The position numbers and the translations under genes were made by a program. Positions 55,213 to 64,000 of a stretch of DNA of 64,000 nucleotides are shown here, in pieces. This DNA is from Paenibacillus algorifonticola (GTDB lineage Bacteria > Bacillota > Bacilli > Paenibacillales > Paenibacillaceae), in contig NZ_LAQO01000042.1 in the NCBI RefSeq assembly GCF_000971975.1, forward strand, positions 1-64,000. Reading direction: 5' to 3'. The notes under the pieces are model-generated. The model did not search any database. It was not told where the DNA came from and saw only the letters and a list, made by a program, of their open reading frames with translations. Every line of letters starts with the position of its first letter. The stretch's first letter is position 1.

Positions 55213-56018
55213 AAATCAATACTGACTAATTTTCGACGATCAAAGGTCGCAAGCTTCGAAAAACCGACTTCTTTCAACATCAGACGCGCTTGATCAAGGT
55301 ATTGTGCCAGTCTTTCTGGCTGATGCGCGTCCGAGCCGACCGTAATTGGAATGCCCAGCTTCAGCGCATATTCAAGCATCCTGCGGCTCGGGAACATTTC
55401 CTCCGCTGGCGTCCGCAAGCCTGAGGCGTTCAATTCAATCGCAAGGCCATGCCGCTTGACGGCTTCGAGCGCTGCATTTTCCAAATGCGTCACATCTTCC
55501 TCCGGCTTAAAGCCAAAACGCTTGATCACATCGATATGCCCGATAAAATCATAAAGCCCTGTTGCCGCCGCCTTCTGCACCGCATCATAATACTGCTCAT
55601 ACACCGCCAGCCGGTTTTTGCCTTCCCAGCCATGCGTCTGGCGAAAATCGGTAATATCCCACTCGCCGAGAAAATGTACCGAGCCAATCACGTAGTCGAA
55701 CGGATATGCTTTAATAATATCCTCGATCTGCCGCTCATAGCCTTCGATATAATCGCCTTCCAGCCCAACGCGAATGTCGATTTGCGTTTTGTATTTCTCC
55801 TTGAGCATCAAGCATTCCTCGATATAACGCGGCAGCTCCTCCATTGGCATTGCCATCTCCGGATAATACGTCGCCGGATCGACATGAATAAGCGGCAAAT
55901 GGTCAGACAGGCCTAGCTGGACAAGTCCCAGCTCAATGCCCTTCTGTACGTATTCCTCCAGCGTGCCAATTGCATGCCCGCAGCGAACATGATGCGTGTG
56001 GTAATCGATGAGCATAAG
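55209..56018 (-). CDS. hisJ: Histidinol-phosphatase, PHP family
   Basis: A 269-aa PHP-domain phosphatase: metal-binding MLIDYHTHHVRCGHAIGTLE, GLSDHLPLIH, RVGLEGDYIEGYE, VIGSVHFLGEWDITDF, DFIGHIDVIKRFG, ELNASGLRTPAEEMFPSRRM and TVGSDAHQPERLAQYL. Dephosphorylates histidinol phosphate, replacing the HisB phosphatase domain, which is absent from the monofunctional HisB here. ATG 56018 is in the position of the canonical start; the frame to 56069 runs back towards hisIE. Confidence 0.92.
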   Translation of the reverse strand, partial: LMLIDYHTHHVRCGHAIGTLEEYVQKGIELGLVQLGLSDHLPLIHVDPATYYPEMAMPMEELPRYIEECLMLKEKYKTQIDIRVGLEGDYIEGYERQIEDIIKAYPFDYVIGSVHFLGEWDITDFRQTHGWEGKNRLAVYEQYYDAVQKAAATGLYDFIGHIDVIKRFGFKPEEDVTHLENAALEAVKRHGLAIELNASGLRTPAEEMFPSRRMLEYALKLGIPITVGSDAHQPERLAQYLDQARLMLKEVGFSKLATFDRRKLVSIDF

Positions 56019-56078
56019 GCAGCCCTGCCTTTCCTTTTTGTATATAATTAAAACCGCAAAACGCGGCAATCCGCCTGG

Positions 56079-56813
56079 CTAGGCTTTGGACTGCTCGCGT
56101 TTCATTGCATTATTGCTGGCTGGTTTGCCGTGGCGCTGTACAAGCTCTTGCATCACATCATCCAGTGGCAGGCCCCGTTCTCTGAGCAGCACCAGCAGGT
56201 GGAAAATCAAGTCGCTCGCTTCAGAGCGCAGCTCGTCGTTGTCTTGATTTTTCGCCGCGATAATCGCTTCAGTTGCTTCCTCGCCGACTTTTTTAAGAAT
56301 TTTATCGATGCCTTTATCGAATAAATACGTCGTATACGCACCTTCTGGACGCTCCGCATGACGCTCGGCAATGACGCTTTCCAGACTGCCCAAAATCGCA
56401 AAGCGATCGCCGCCTTGGCCCGCTTCCGTTGCAGCTGCCCCAGTGGAGACGGAATCTGCGTCGGAATTTGCCTCACTAGCTGCCTTCGCCAGCTCGATTT
56501 CATTGAAAAAGCAGCTGTAGCTTCCCGTATGGCAAGCGGGGCCAACTTGATGAACGCGCACCAGCAGCGTGTCGCCGTCACAGTCATAGGATAAGGACTC
56601 AATACGCTGCGTGTGACCGCTCGTTGCGCCCTTGTTCCACAGCTCGCTGCGCGAGCGGCTCCAGAACCAAGTCGAGCCTGTTTCCACCGAAAGCTTGAGC
56701 GAATCCTCGTTCATGTAAGCGAGCATCAGCACTTCCTTGCTCTGCGCATCCTGTACGATCGCCGGCACAAGGCCATCCTCGCTCCACTTGATCTGCTTTA
56801 ACCAGTCTGTCAT
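56079..56813 (-). CDS. hisIE: Bifunctional phosphoribosyl-AMP cyclohydrolase / phosphoribosyl-ATP pyrophosphatase
   Basis: A 244-aa fusion. The HisI part (about 1-115) has [59 protein letters not shown] (metal Cys/Asp). The HisE part (about 145-235) has [40 protein letters not shown] and [14 protein letters not shown]. Steps 2 and 3 of histidine synthesis. ATG overlaps the hisF stop by 4 bp. The linker is Ala/Ser-rich and a little longer than usual. Confidence 0.96.
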   Translation of the reverse strand: MTDWLKQIKWSEDGLVPAIVQDAQSKEVLMLAYMNEDSLKLSVETGSTWFWSRSRSELWNKGATSGHTQRIESLSYDCDGDTLLVRVHQVGPACHTGSYSCFFNEIELAKAASEANSDADSVSTGAAATEAGQGGDRFAILGSLESVIAERHAERPEGAYTTYLFDKGIDKILKKVGEEATEAIIAAKNQDNDELRSEASDLIFHLLVLLRERGLPLDDVMQELVQRHGKPASNNAMKREQSKA

Positions 56814-57568
56814 CTGACTTCCACGCCCTTCTGCCGCAAATCATCCTTCACTTCGCGAATCGTCATTTCTTTGTAGTGAAAAATCGTCGCCGCCAGCGCA
56901 GCGTCCGCCTTGCCTTGATCGAAAACATCATTGAAATGCTCAACGCGGCCTGCTCCGCCCGAAGCAATAACCGGAATGCCCAGCATGCCGGATACAGCAG
57001 AGGTCAGCGGAAGATCAAAGCCATCCTTCGTGCCATCTGCATCCATGCTCGTCAGCAAAATCTCGCCAGCGCCCAGCTTCTCAACCTCGCTTGCCCACTC
57101 CAGCGCTTTAATGCCTGTCGCCTGGCGGCCGCCGTGCGTATATACTTCCCACTCGCCCCATGCAACGTTAAATTTCGCGTCAATCGCGACAACGATGCAT
57201 TGGGAGCCGAACTTGCGCGAGCCGTCGCGCACGAGCGATGGATTTTTGACTGCGGCCGTATTAATGCCGATCTTGTCTGCTCCTGCCCGCAGCAGCCGCT
57301 TCATGTCATCGACATGCGAGATGCCGCCGCCAACTGTGAAAGGAATCGTAATTTCGCCTGCCGTGCGTTTGACGACCTCAATCATCGTAGCCCGGCCTTC
57401 AACCGAGGCGGAAATATCGAGAAATACGAGCTCATCCGCACCTTCGCGGTCATAGGTAGACGCCAGCTCGACCGGATCGCCAGCATCGCGCAAGTTAACG
57501 AAATTTACGCCTTTAACGACACGGCCGTCTTTGACATCGAGGCATGGAATAATGCGTTTTGCCAGCAT
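56810..57568 (-). CDS. hisF: Imidazole glycerol phosphate synthase cyclase subunit
   Basis: A 252-aa TIM barrel: [20 protein letters not shown] (catalytic Asp11), [31 protein letters not shown] (Asp130), [20 protein letters not shown] and [15 protein letters not shown]. Acts with HisH. ATAAGGAG precedes ATG 57568. Upstream, 148 bp separate it from hisH, where hisA would be expected. Confidence 0.97.
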   Translation of the reverse strand: MLAKRIIPCLDVKDGRVVKGVNFVNLRDAGDPVELASTYDREGADELVFLDISASVEGRATMIEVVKRTAGEITIPFTVGGGISHVDDMKRLLRAGADKIGINTAAVKNPSLVRDGSRKFGSQCIVVAIDAKFNVAWGEWEVYTHGGRQATGIKALEWASEVEKLGAGEILLTSMDADGTKDGFDLPLTSAVSGMLGIPVIASGGAGRVEHFNDVFDQGKADAALAATIFHYKEMTIREVKDDLRQKGVEVR

Positions 57569-57716
57569 TTTGCACGCTCCTTATATTAGACTCATCTAGG
57601 GCTGCGCCTGCGACAGCCTGTAGATATTTGTTTTGTTTTTATGAAAAAATGACGTTGTCATTCGATGGATACAGGGTGCTGCAAGTGACTTCCAAGTGAT
57701 GGAGCCAGCGGCTAGG
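57569..57716 (-). other. 148-bp hisH-hisF gap, where hisA is expected
   Basis: No reading frame of any length and no trace of HisA motifs (such as DLxxGxxV or GGIR) on either strand. The segment has a T-rich patch on the minus strand (CATTTTTTCATAAAAACAAAAC). Confidence 0.7.
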
Positions 57717-58334
57717 CTAGGCCTTGCTGCTTCCCGTCAGTGCAAGGAAGTTGCCAAGCAGCTGTATGCCAAGCTCGCCGCTTTTTTCCGGATGAAACTG
57801 CATGCCGTATACTTGATCACGCCCAACAATGGCCGTTACCTGCTGATAATAGTCGGTCGTAGCCAGCAGATCGCTGCCTTGCTCCGGCTTTGCATGGAAG
57901 GAGTGGACGAAATACACATGGCCCTCTTCCAGACCTGCAAACAGCGGGCTTTGCCCTTGCTTAAAGCTAAGCTTGTTCCAGCCCATATGCGGGATTTTGT
58001 AATCGCCTTGGAAACGGATGACCTTGCCTGGCAGCAGGCTGAGGCCCTCGTTGTCGCCGTACTCCTCGCTCGCGCTGAACAACAGCTGCATGCCGAGGCA
58101 AATACCGAGCAGCGGCTTGCCAGAGGCGGCATACTGCTTCACAACCTCATCAAGCTTCGTCTCGCGCAAATTGCTCATCGCATCACCGAAAGCGCCGACA
58201 CCTGGCAAAATCGCGCCATCCGCCGCCAAAATCTCCTGCGGATCAGCCGTTACAACTGCAGCATAACCGAGACGCTCAACCGCCTTGCTGACGCTGTGAA
58301 GGTTGCCCATGCCGTAATCGATGATCGCAATCAT
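57717..58334 (-). CDS. hisH: Imidazole glycerol phosphate synthase glutaminase subunit
   Basis: A 205-aa class I glutamine amidotransferase: DYGMGNLHSVSKAVERLGYA, AILPGVGAFGDAM, nucleophile Cys in LLGICLGMQLLF, HMGWNKL, YFVHSFHAKP and the His/Glu pair MQFHPEKSGELG. Supplies ammonia to HisF. ATG 58334 is just past the hisB stop. Confidence 0.97.
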   Translation of the reverse strand: MIAIIDYGMGNLHSVSKAVERLGYAAVVTADPQEILAADGAILPGVGAFGDAMSNLRETKLDEVVKQYAASGKPLLGICLGMQLLFSASEEYGDNEGLSLLPGKVIRFQGDYKIPHMGWNKLSFKQGQSPLFAGLEEGHVYFVHSFHAKPEQGSDLLATTDYYQQVTAIVGRDQVYGMQFHPEKSGELGIQLLGNFLALTGSSKA

Positions 58335-58335
58335 G

Positions 58336-58935
58336 CTACAGCACTCCTTTCGTCGAAGGCACTCCTTGTACGCGAGGATCTATGCTCGTCGCTTCATCCA
58401 GCGCTCGGCCAAGCGCCTTGAATACCGCTTCAATCATATGATGCGTATTCTGGCCGTAATGTACGATAACATGCAGCGTAATGCGCGCTTCCAGCGCCAG
58501 CTTCCATAGAAACTCATGTACCAGCTCCACAGAGAAGCTGCCTACTTGGCTTGAAGGATACTCCGCACGGTATTCAAAATGCGGGCGGTTGCTCACATCG
58601 ATAATAACCTGCGCCAGCGCCTCATCCATCGGCACAAATACGCTCGCGTAACGCTTGATGCCGCGCTTGTCGCCCAGTGCTTCACGCAGCGTTTGCCCGA
58701 GGCAAATGCCGATATCCTCCACCGTGTGGTGGTCGTCGATTTCAATATCGCCTTTCGCATTGACCGTCAGGTCGAACTGCCCGTGCTTCGTGAACAAATC
58801 CAGCATATGGTTCAGGAAAGGCACATCCGTCTCAATGTTGGCCGTTCCGCTTCCGTCTACCGAAAACGCCAGCTTGATGTCTGTTTCATTTGTTTTGCGA
58901 GCTACTTCCGATACGCGTCCTGTCAATTCCGCCAT
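58336..58935 (-). CDS. hisB: Imidazoleglycerol-phosphate dehydratase (monofunctional HisB)
   Basis: A 199-aa IGPD: VPFLNHMLDLFTKHGQFDLT, EIDDHHTVEDIGICLGQTL (Mn ligands HH..E), YASVFVPMDEALAQVIIDVS and LHVIVHYGQNTHHMIEAVFK. No phosphatase domain, consistent with the separate hisJ. 1 bp from hisH. Confidence 0.97.
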   Translation of the reverse strand: MAELTGRVSEVARKTNETDIKLAFSVDGSGTANIETDVPFLNHMLDLFTKHGQFDLTVNAKGDIEIDDHHTVEDIGICLGQTLREALGDKRGIKRYASVFVPMDEALAQVIIDVSNRPHFEYRAEYPSSQVGSFSVELVHEFLWKLALEARITLHVIVHYGQNTHHMIEAVFKALGRALDEATSIDPRVQGVPSTKGVL

Positions 58936-59008
58936 TACCGATTCCTTCTTTCTTCCCGTAAAATAAATGTTCGCTTTGCTTTACATTGGCTCACCCTAGT
59001 CTTGCTCG

Positions 59009-60304
59009 TTAACGGCCTTCGCGCTCCAAACGGATTTGAATCGCCCGCGCATGGGCTTCAAGCCCTTCCTGCCGGGCCAGCGTCATAATTTTGTCGCCAT
59101 TTGCGAGCAGGGCTTCCTTGCTATAGTAGATCAAGCTTGATTTTTTTAGAAAATCATCCACGTTGACAGGCGAGGAGAATCTCGCCGTTCCGTTCGTCGG
59201 AATGATATGATTCGGTCCAGCGAAATAATCGCCAACCGGCTCCGAGCTGTAAGGGCCGAGGAAGATCGCCCCTGCATTTTCGATCAAGCCGAGCAGCCTC
59301 ATTGGATCGGCTGTCAGCACCTCCAGATGCTCAGGCGCCAGCTTGTTCACGACGTCGATGCCCGCTTCCAGCGAATCGACCATCAGCACGGCGCCGTAGC
59401 TGTCGATAGAGGCCCGCGCAATCGCTTGGCGCGGCAGCGTCGCAAGCTGACGCTCCACCTCAGCGGCTACCGCGCTTGCGAGCTGCTCCGACGGCGTTAC
59501 GAGGATGGAAGACGCCATCTCGTCATGCTCCGCCTGCGACAGCAGGTCAGCGGCGATATAAGCCGGATCAGCGAATTCATCGGCAAGCACGATAATTTCG
59601 CTAGGGCCAGCGATGCTGTCGATATCGACAGCTCCAAATACTTCGCGCTTCGCCAGCGCGATATAAATATTGCCCGGCCCGCAAATTTTATCAACCGGTG
59701 CGATCGTTTCCGTACCATGGGCGAGTGCGGCAATCGCCTGCGCTCCGCCTACGCGGTACATCTCCTTGACCCCTGATTCAGCAGCCGCCACGAGAATGCC
59801 AGGATCAATGCCGTCCCGTCCGCCAGTCGACGGCGGCGTGACCATTACGATTTCCGGCACGCCAGCTACCTGGGCCGGAATGACATTCATGAGCACGGAC
59901 GACGGATACGCCGCCTTGCCTCCGGGCACATAGACGCCGACCCGCTTCAGCGGGCGCAATATTTGCCCGAGCAGCGTCCCATCCGGCTGCAAATCCATCC
60001 ACGAGTTGCGCTTCTGCTTCTCGTGGAAAGACCTGATGTTGACAGCGGCCTCGCGGATCGCTGTCAGAAAAGCGGCGTCTACCTGATCATACGCCGCATC
60101 AATTTCCGCCTGCGTCACGCGCAGCTCCGCTGCCGTCAGCTCAGCCCTGTCCAGCTTTGCTGTGTAACGCAGCAAAGCTGCATCTCCTTCATTGCGGACG
60201 TCTGCAATAATCGTCCGCACCACTTCATTTTGCTCCGGCGATCCGTATTCCACCTCGCGCTTCAAACCGAACTGCTCTGCTCGCATAATTCTCACAATCG
60301 CCAT
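59009..60304 (-). CDS. hisD: Histidinol dehydrogenase
   Basis: About 431 aa from ATG 60304. Zn/NAD enzyme for the last two oxidations: [79 protein letters not shown] and [20 protein letters not shown]. The frame is open to 60331; 60304 places AAAGGA 6 nt upstream, while ATG 60286 is a further option. 75 bp after hisG. Confidence 0.96.
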   Translation of the reverse strand: MAIVRIMRAEQFGLKREVEYGSPEQNEVVRTIIADVRNEGDAALLRYTAKLDRAELTAAELRVTQAEIDAAYDQVDAAFLTAIREAAVNIRSFHEKQKRNSWMDLQPDGTLLGQILRPLKRVGVYVPGGKAAYPSSVLMNVIPAQVAGVPEIVMVTPPSTGGRDGIDPGILVAAAESGVKEMYRVGGAQAIAALAHGTETIAPVDKICGPGNIYIALAKREVFGAVDIDSIAGPSEIIVLADEFADPAYIAADLLSQAEHDEMASSILVTPSEQLASAVAAEVERQLATLPRQAIARASIDSYGAVLMVDSLEAGIDVVNKLAPEHLEVLTADPMRLLGLIENAGAIFLGPYSSEPVGDYFAGPNHIIPTNGTARFSSPVNVDDFLKKSSLIYYSKEALLANGDKIMTLARQEGLEAHARAIQIRLEREGR

Positions 60305-60379
60305 CCCCTTTCCTTTCAGACTTTGTTCCATCCGCTTTTATGGCTCTGTCCTGCTTTTATGGCTCGCGCTTCCGCAATC

Positions 60380-61024
60380 CTAAAGCTTCGCACCAAGCGT
60401 TTCCTGCAATCTATCACAGAGGCTTTGAATCGCCTCGTTCTTCATCCGGTAGCTGACGCGGTTCGCGATCAAGCGGCTCGTAATGCCGAAGATGGACTCC
60501 ATCTCGACCAAGCCGTTTTCGCGCAGCGTCTGTCCCGTCTCAACCATATCGACAATGCGGTCAGCGAGGCCAATAAGCGGCGCTAGCTCGATTGAGCCGT
60601 TCAGCTTAATCACTTCTACCTGCTGCCCCAATTCGCGAAAATATTGCGAAGCCACATTCGGATATTTCGTCGCTACCCGCGGATTAATAACCGGCTTCCA
60701 GTCTGGCAGCCCAATTACCGACATCCGGCACTTGGCGATGCCAAGATCCAGCAGCTCGTAAACATCTTTATTTTCCTCCATCAGCACATCCTTGCCGACG
60801 ATTCCAATATCAGCTACACCATATTCCACATAAGTAGGCACGTCTACAGGCTTTGCCATAATAAACTCCATGCCTGCTTCCGGCAGCTCAATGATCAGCT
60901 TGCGCGTATCGTCAAAGTCGCTTGGAATCGGCAGCCCCGCTTCGCGAAACAGCTTCGATGCCTGCTTGTAAATCCGGCCTTTCGGCATAGCCACCTTCAA
61001 AATCTCTCTGCCTGCTCCGCTCAC
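60380..61024 (-). CDS. hisG: ATP phosphoribosyltransferase, short form
   Basis: A 214-aa catalytic subunit lacking the C-terminal regulatory domain; it needs HisZ. Motifs: [60 protein letters not shown] and [20 protein letters not shown]. Commits PRPP and ATP to histidine. GTG 61024 overlaps the hisZ stop (AAGTGA) and has GGAGGGG upstream. Confidence 0.96.
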   Translation of the reverse strand: MSGAGREILKVAMPKGRIYKQASKLFREAGLPIPSDFDDTRKLIIELPEAGMEFIMAKPVDVPTYVEYGVADIGIVGKDVLMEENKDVYELLDLGIAKCRMSVIGLPDWKPVINPRVATKYPNVASQYFRELGQQVEVIKLNGSIELAPLIGLADRIVDMVETGQTLRENGLVEMESIFGITSRLIANRVSYRMKNEAIQSLCDRLQETLGAKL

Positions 61025-62253
61025 TTGCCATCCCCTCCAAGCATTTCGTCCATACCTTCGGTAAACAATAAAAACTCCACATATTCCACGCCTTTGAAAA
61101 TAAACCGTCCAGACGTGTTCTTCGAAAGCTCCGCGGCCTCTTCTTGCCCGATGCGCTCTGTCACAACCGTCGCTCCTTGGCTTCTGAGCTGCTGCGCGAT
61201 AGCCAGCGCCGCTTTGCGCTCCGTCTCATCGTAGCCGATTAGCACGCGCTCTGCTTTCGCTGGCTCGTCTTCATTGCCGAGCACTTCGAGTATCCGCGTC
61301 GTCTTCAGCGCAAAGCCTGTTGCTGGAGCTGGCCGGCCGAATTGAGCGAGCAAATTGTCGTATCTTCCACCGCTCACTACAGGGAATCCAAGATCCGCCG
61401 CATATCCTTCAAAGGTCATGCCTGTATAATAAGAGAAATCGCCGATCATCGTCAGATCGATCAGCACATGCTCGCTCAGTCCGTAAGCGTCGAGCACATC
61501 CCACATCTCGCATAAATGCTGAATAGACGCCTGTGCCGTCTCATCTGCGCTTAACTCCAGCGCCTGCTTGCATACCTCCTGGCCGCCGCGCAGCCTTAAA
61601 ATCCCTTCCAGCTCGCGCTTTACAGGCTCCTCCAGCGACAGCTGGCGCAGCTGCTCGCGATAGCCGACATAATCGCGTCCCAGCAGGCACGCTTTAAGCT
61701 GCTCCTGCGCTTCCTTGCGTCCAGACAGCGATTCCTCAAACAGCCCGTTCAGGAAGCCGACATGGCCGATAGCGATCTTGAACCGTTTTACGCCAGCTGC
61801 CTTCAAGGAAGCGATAGCGAGCGCTACAACCTCCGCATCCGCATCAGCCGAAGCATCACCTACAAGCTCAACGCCCGTTTGGAAAAACTCAGCCTCCCGG
61901 CCCGCTTCCTCTTCAATTGCACGGTACACATTCGCATGGTACGACAGGCGCAGCGGAAATGGGGACTCCTTCAATAGCGAGGATACCACGCGCGCAATAG
62001 GTGCCGTCATATCCGAACGCAGCACGAGCGTTGTTCCACGGTTGTTGAGCAGCTTAAACAGCTTTTGGTCAGAGGTAGAGCTTGCTACCCCTACGGTGTC
62101 GTAATATTCCATAGTAGGCGTAATGATCTGCTCATAGCCCCAGCCCTGCATACAAGCAAGAGCGGCATGCTCGATCCGGCGCAGCTTTGCAACAGCCTCC
62201 GGAAGATAGTCTTTAACACCAATCGGTTTCTCAAATACTTTTGGTTTGGACAT
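61021..62253 (-). CDS. hisZ: ATP phosphoribosyltransferase regulatory subunit HisZ
   Basis: A 410-aa HisRS-like protein without anticodon-domain activity: [93 protein letters not shown] and DNLLAQFG. Allosteric partner of short HisG. First gene of the histidine operon. Confidence 0.95.
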   Translation of the reverse strand: MSKPKVFEKPIGVKDYLPEAVAKLRRIEHAALACMQGWGYEQIITPTMEYYDTVGVASSTSDQKLFKLLNNRGTTLVLRSDMTAPIARVVSSLLKESPFPLRLSYHANVYRAIEEEAGREAEFFQTGVELVGDASADADAEVVALAIASLKAAGVKRFKIAIGHVGFLNGLFEESLSGRKEAQEQLKACLLGRDYVGYREQLRQLSLEEPVKRELEGILRLRGGQEVCKQALELSADETAQASIQHLCEMWDVLDAYGLSEHVLIDLTMIGDFSYYTGMTFEGYAADLGFPVVSGGRYDNLLAQFGRPAPATGFALKTTRILEVLGNEDEPAKAERVLIGYDETERKAALAIAQQLRSQGATVVTERIGQEEAAELSKNTSGRFIFKGVEYVEFLLFTEGMDEMLGGDGK

Positions 62254-62333
62254 CTATTTTCACCCACATTTTACTTTAGTATGTTAACGCGTTGCCATAT
62301 TAGCAATCTGCCAAAATAAAGAACCTAGACGTT

Positions 62334-62362
62334 ATGGTAACATGAAGCCTCTGCTCCGTCAA
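62334..62362 (-). promoter_or_regulatory. Candidate promoter of the his operon
   Basis: Minus-strand TTGACG (62357-62362), 17-bp spacer, TACCAT (62334-62339), about 80 bp before hisZ. No T-box (no AGGGTGG-ACCGCG motif) or other leader structure was recognised. Confidence 0.4.
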
Positions 62363-62492
62363 GATAAGAGCTTTCCCGAATGAGGGACGTATCATAACTT
62401 CATAAATGCCGATCATCGCAAGGCATGCAACTTTCTCCAGCGGTCGCTCGTCTCCTTTTTAAATGAGTCATGAATAAGGAGGGCACGAACAA

Positions 62493-62939
62493 TTGAAACC
62501 CGCTAGAAACAAAGTTGCTATTTGGGTATCCAGCTTAATGATAGGTATGATTTTATTCGGCGCAATCATCGGTATAATTGCTCTAAACAAGAGCCTGGAT
62601 ATCTTCAATATGTTTAGAAGCTTCACTTTGACGATCCATAATGAATCCGATCATGAGCTTGTAACCGTTCAAGCAGGCGTACTTGCCAGCGATGAGAAAG
62701 GCAACATTATTGAAACGGATTCCAAACAATTGTACGACGATTCCATCGCCAGCGGGAGCAAAAAGAAAATCACTCCCGATCTTAGCTTAACTGGCGAAGG
62801 AGGCATCTATATTACCTATACCGACTCCACTGGCTTTACACGCACAACTTCCGTATGCTCATACACAGAAAGCTTGTCCGGCTCCTCAACGATTACGATT
62901 CATAATGATGATGCCAAGGTTGAGGAGAACTGCTACTAA
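62493..62939 (+). CDS. Membrane-anchored protein of unknown function
   Basis: 148 aa from TTG 62493, with AAGGAGGG upstream. One N-terminal helix (VAIWVSSLMIGMILFGAIIG then IIALN) is followed by a beta-rich outside domain (FTLTIHNESDHELVTVQAGV; GGIYITYTDSTGFTRTTSVC; STITIHNDDAKVEENCY) with two Cys that might form a disulfide. No lipobox. Family not recognised. It lies between hisZ and the acyltransferase on the opposite strand. Confidence 0.7.
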   Translation: MKPARNKVAIWVSSLMIGMILFGAIIGIIALNKSLDIFNMFRSFTLTIHNESDHELVTVQAGVLASDEKGNIIETDSKQLYDDSIASGSKKKITPDLSLTGEGGIYITYTDSTGFTRTTSVCSYTESLSGSSTITIHNDDAKVEENCY

Positions 62940-62973
62940 AACAAAAGGTTACAAAAAGTGCTTCTGTGAACAT

Positions 62974-63012
62974 GAATAAAGCTGATGCTCATTATAGGCA
63001 CCAGCTTTATTC
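62974..63012. terminator. Convergent terminator
   Basis: GAATAAAGCTG and CAGCTTTATTC pair (11 bp), with an inner ATGC/GCAC partial stem. It lies between the membrane-anchored gene (plus) and the acyltransferase (minus). Confidence 0.75.
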
Positions 63013-63029
63013 GCGCAGCATCAGCAGAT

Positions 63030-63533
63030 TTAGTTGTGATCCGCTGAGCTGCTCCCATTTCCAATCTCCCGCATTGGATTCCCGCCAACGAAAGCATGGG
63101 CTGGCACATCCTTGTATACGACTGAGCCAGCAGCTACAACCGCATGGTCACCAATCGTAACGCCTGGCAAAATCGTCGTGTTCGCGCCAATCATGACGTT
63201 CGCCCCTATTTTCACATCACCAAGCCGGTATTCGCGAATTAAATACTCATGCGTAAGAATCGTCGTGTTGTATCCGATAATCGTATTATCCCCAACCTCA
63301 ATCCGTTCCGGAAAAAAAACATCCACCATCACCATCAGCGCGAAAGCCGTATGCTGACCAACCTTCATGCCGAGCACGCGGCGATAGATCATATTTTTGA
63401 TCGGCAAAATTGGACAATAACGGGCCAGCTGAATGAATATGAAATTACGAACCGCCTTAAAGCGGCTGACCGTGCGATAGACCTGCCAGAGCGCATTTGG
63501 TCCCTCTACCGGATAACGTTCGACATTACGCAA
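63030..63533 (-). CDS. Hexapeptide-repeat acyltransferase (YvoF-like)
   Basis: 167 aa from TTG 63533, placed 1 bp after the ppaX stop with GGAGCGGAG upstream. Residues about 60-150 form left-handed beta-helix repeats ([60 protein letters not shown]) ending [12 protein letters not shown], a CoA-binding acyltransferase pattern. It matches the position of yvoF after ppaX in B. subtilis. Acceptor unknown. Confidence 0.88.
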   Translation of the reverse strand: MRNVERYPVEGPNALWQVYRTVSRFKAVRNFIFIQLARYCPILPIKNMIYRRVLGMKVGQHTAFALMVMVDVFFPERIEVGDNTIIGYNTTILTHEYLIREYRLGDVKIGANVMIGANTTILPGVTIGDHAVVAAGSVVYKDVPAHAFVGGNPMREIGNGSSSADHN

Positions 63534-63534
63534 C

Positions 63535-64000
63535 TTATCTCCGCTCCAATCCTGCGAAAGCGTACAGCTCCCGCATATCATCAATGACATACTGAGCGCC
63601 AGAATCTCTAAGCAGCTGTGCACCCTTCATCGACCAGGCTACACCGACAGGCAAAGCGCCAGCCGCCTCAGCGGATAATATATCGACCGAGCTGTCGCCC
63701 AGCATCAATGTCGTTGCCGGATCTGCCCCAAGCGCAGCAATAGCCATGCTGACAGGCTCTGGATGCGGCTTAGGATGCGTGACATCATCAATCGTCACAA
63801 TCGTGTCGATATAGTCGCTTAAGCCGACATATTTCAAGCCGCGCTCTGTCGTCAGACGCATTTTCGTCGTTACAATGCCGATTTGGATGCCTTGTTCATG
63901 CAGGTTTTTAATAACCTCTACAACATAGTCGAAAGGCTTCACGTACTCATCATGCAGGCGAAGGTTTACTTCGCGATAAGCCGCTACCAGATGCGAAACA
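63535..64000 (-). CDS. ppaX: Pyrophosphatase PpaX (HAD family), C-terminal part
   Basis: The frame stays open to the window edge (155 codons visible: [20 protein letters not shown] before [12 protein letters not shown]), so the N-terminus with the catalytic Asp lies outside. Seen here are the HAD motifs [18 protein letters not shown] (Thr), [16 protein letters not shown] (Lys) and [19 protein letters not shown] (Asp). It hydrolyses pyrophosphate released by HprK/P dephosphorylating HPr-Ser-P. Identification relies on motifs and the ppaX-yvoF-hisZ order. Confidence 0.85.
   Translation of the reverse strand, partial: VSHLVAAYREVNLRLHDEYVKPFDYVVEVIKNLHEQGIQIGIVTTKMRLTTERGLKYVGLSDYIDTIVTIDDVTHPKPHPEPVSMAIAALGADPATTLMLGDSSVDILSAEAAGALPVGVAWSMKGAQLLRDSGAQYVIDDMRELYAFAGLERR

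Noticed and set aside
62254-62492. T-box or other leader control of the his operon
   Set aside because: Searched for the AGGGTGG-ACCGCG core and a specifier loop on the minus strand; none recognised.

Overview
The window looks like the chromosome of a low-to-mid GC Gram-positive of the Bacillales, most likely Paenibacillus or a close relative. The genus is an inference from gene order, protein style and the tmRNA tag; no search was run. Roughly positions 1-30400 are an accessory, transposon-scarred region, and 30400-64000 are conserved housekeeping genes, nearly all on the minus strand.

Positions 1-29500. The core is a potassium-uptake island. A minus-strand kdp operon runs from about 10300 down to 1568: a 135-aa unknown protein, a 35-aa membrane peptide, KdpF, KdpA, KdpB, KdpC, a KdpD-like protein made of two tandem sensor halves with no kinase, and an alpha/beta hydrolase. 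Two complete c-di-AMP (ydaO-type) riboswitches, each followed by its own intrinsic terminator, stand in series ahead of it. Divergently, the membrane-anchored kinase half of KdpD and KdpE form a two-gene operon, so KdpD is split. Two further c-di-AMP riboswitches on the plus strand precede a free-standing KdpD-type USP gene, and a frameshifted second USP gene followed by ktrA-ktrB. Another ktrB lies on the minus strand. Four c-di-AMP switches therefore cover both high-affinity (Kdp) and constitutive-type (Ktr) uptake. Interspersed are a decayed PadR/DUF1048/ABC cassette, a TetR-controlled ABC exporter, an UppP homologue, an AraC-type regulator, remnants of ISL3 and IS1182 transposases, an IS4-type element, and an NlpC/P60 gene whose decayed relative sits at the opposite edge of the region.

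Positions 29700-37000. An XRE-type repressor, then ssrA (tmRNA), smpB, a cold-shock gene, rnr (RNase R with an exceptionally long Gly/Arg/Lys-rich tail) and secG, followed by a broken sugar isomerase gene and a small membrane protein.

Positions 37100-44600. The central glycolytic operon cggR-gapA-pgk-tpiA-gpmI-eno, with a recognisable CggR operator and promoter ahead of cggR and an intrinsic terminator between gapA and pgk.

Positions 44700-54000. tRNA-Arg(CCG), clpP behind a CtsR-type operator, then an HPr/Crh-like gene, whiA, yvcK/glmR, rapZ, a ROK glucokinase, glpP on the plus strand, trxB and a TPR protein.

Positions 54000-64000. prs, a PHP-type histidinol-phosphatase, and the histidine operon hisZ-G-D-B-H-F-IE, from which hisA is missing; then a small membrane-anchored protein, a hexapeptide acyltransferase and the 3' part of ppaX. 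The order ppaX-acyltransferase-his-TPR-trxB-rapZ-yvcK-whiA-crh-clpP matches the B. subtilis yvo/yvc region as I know it.
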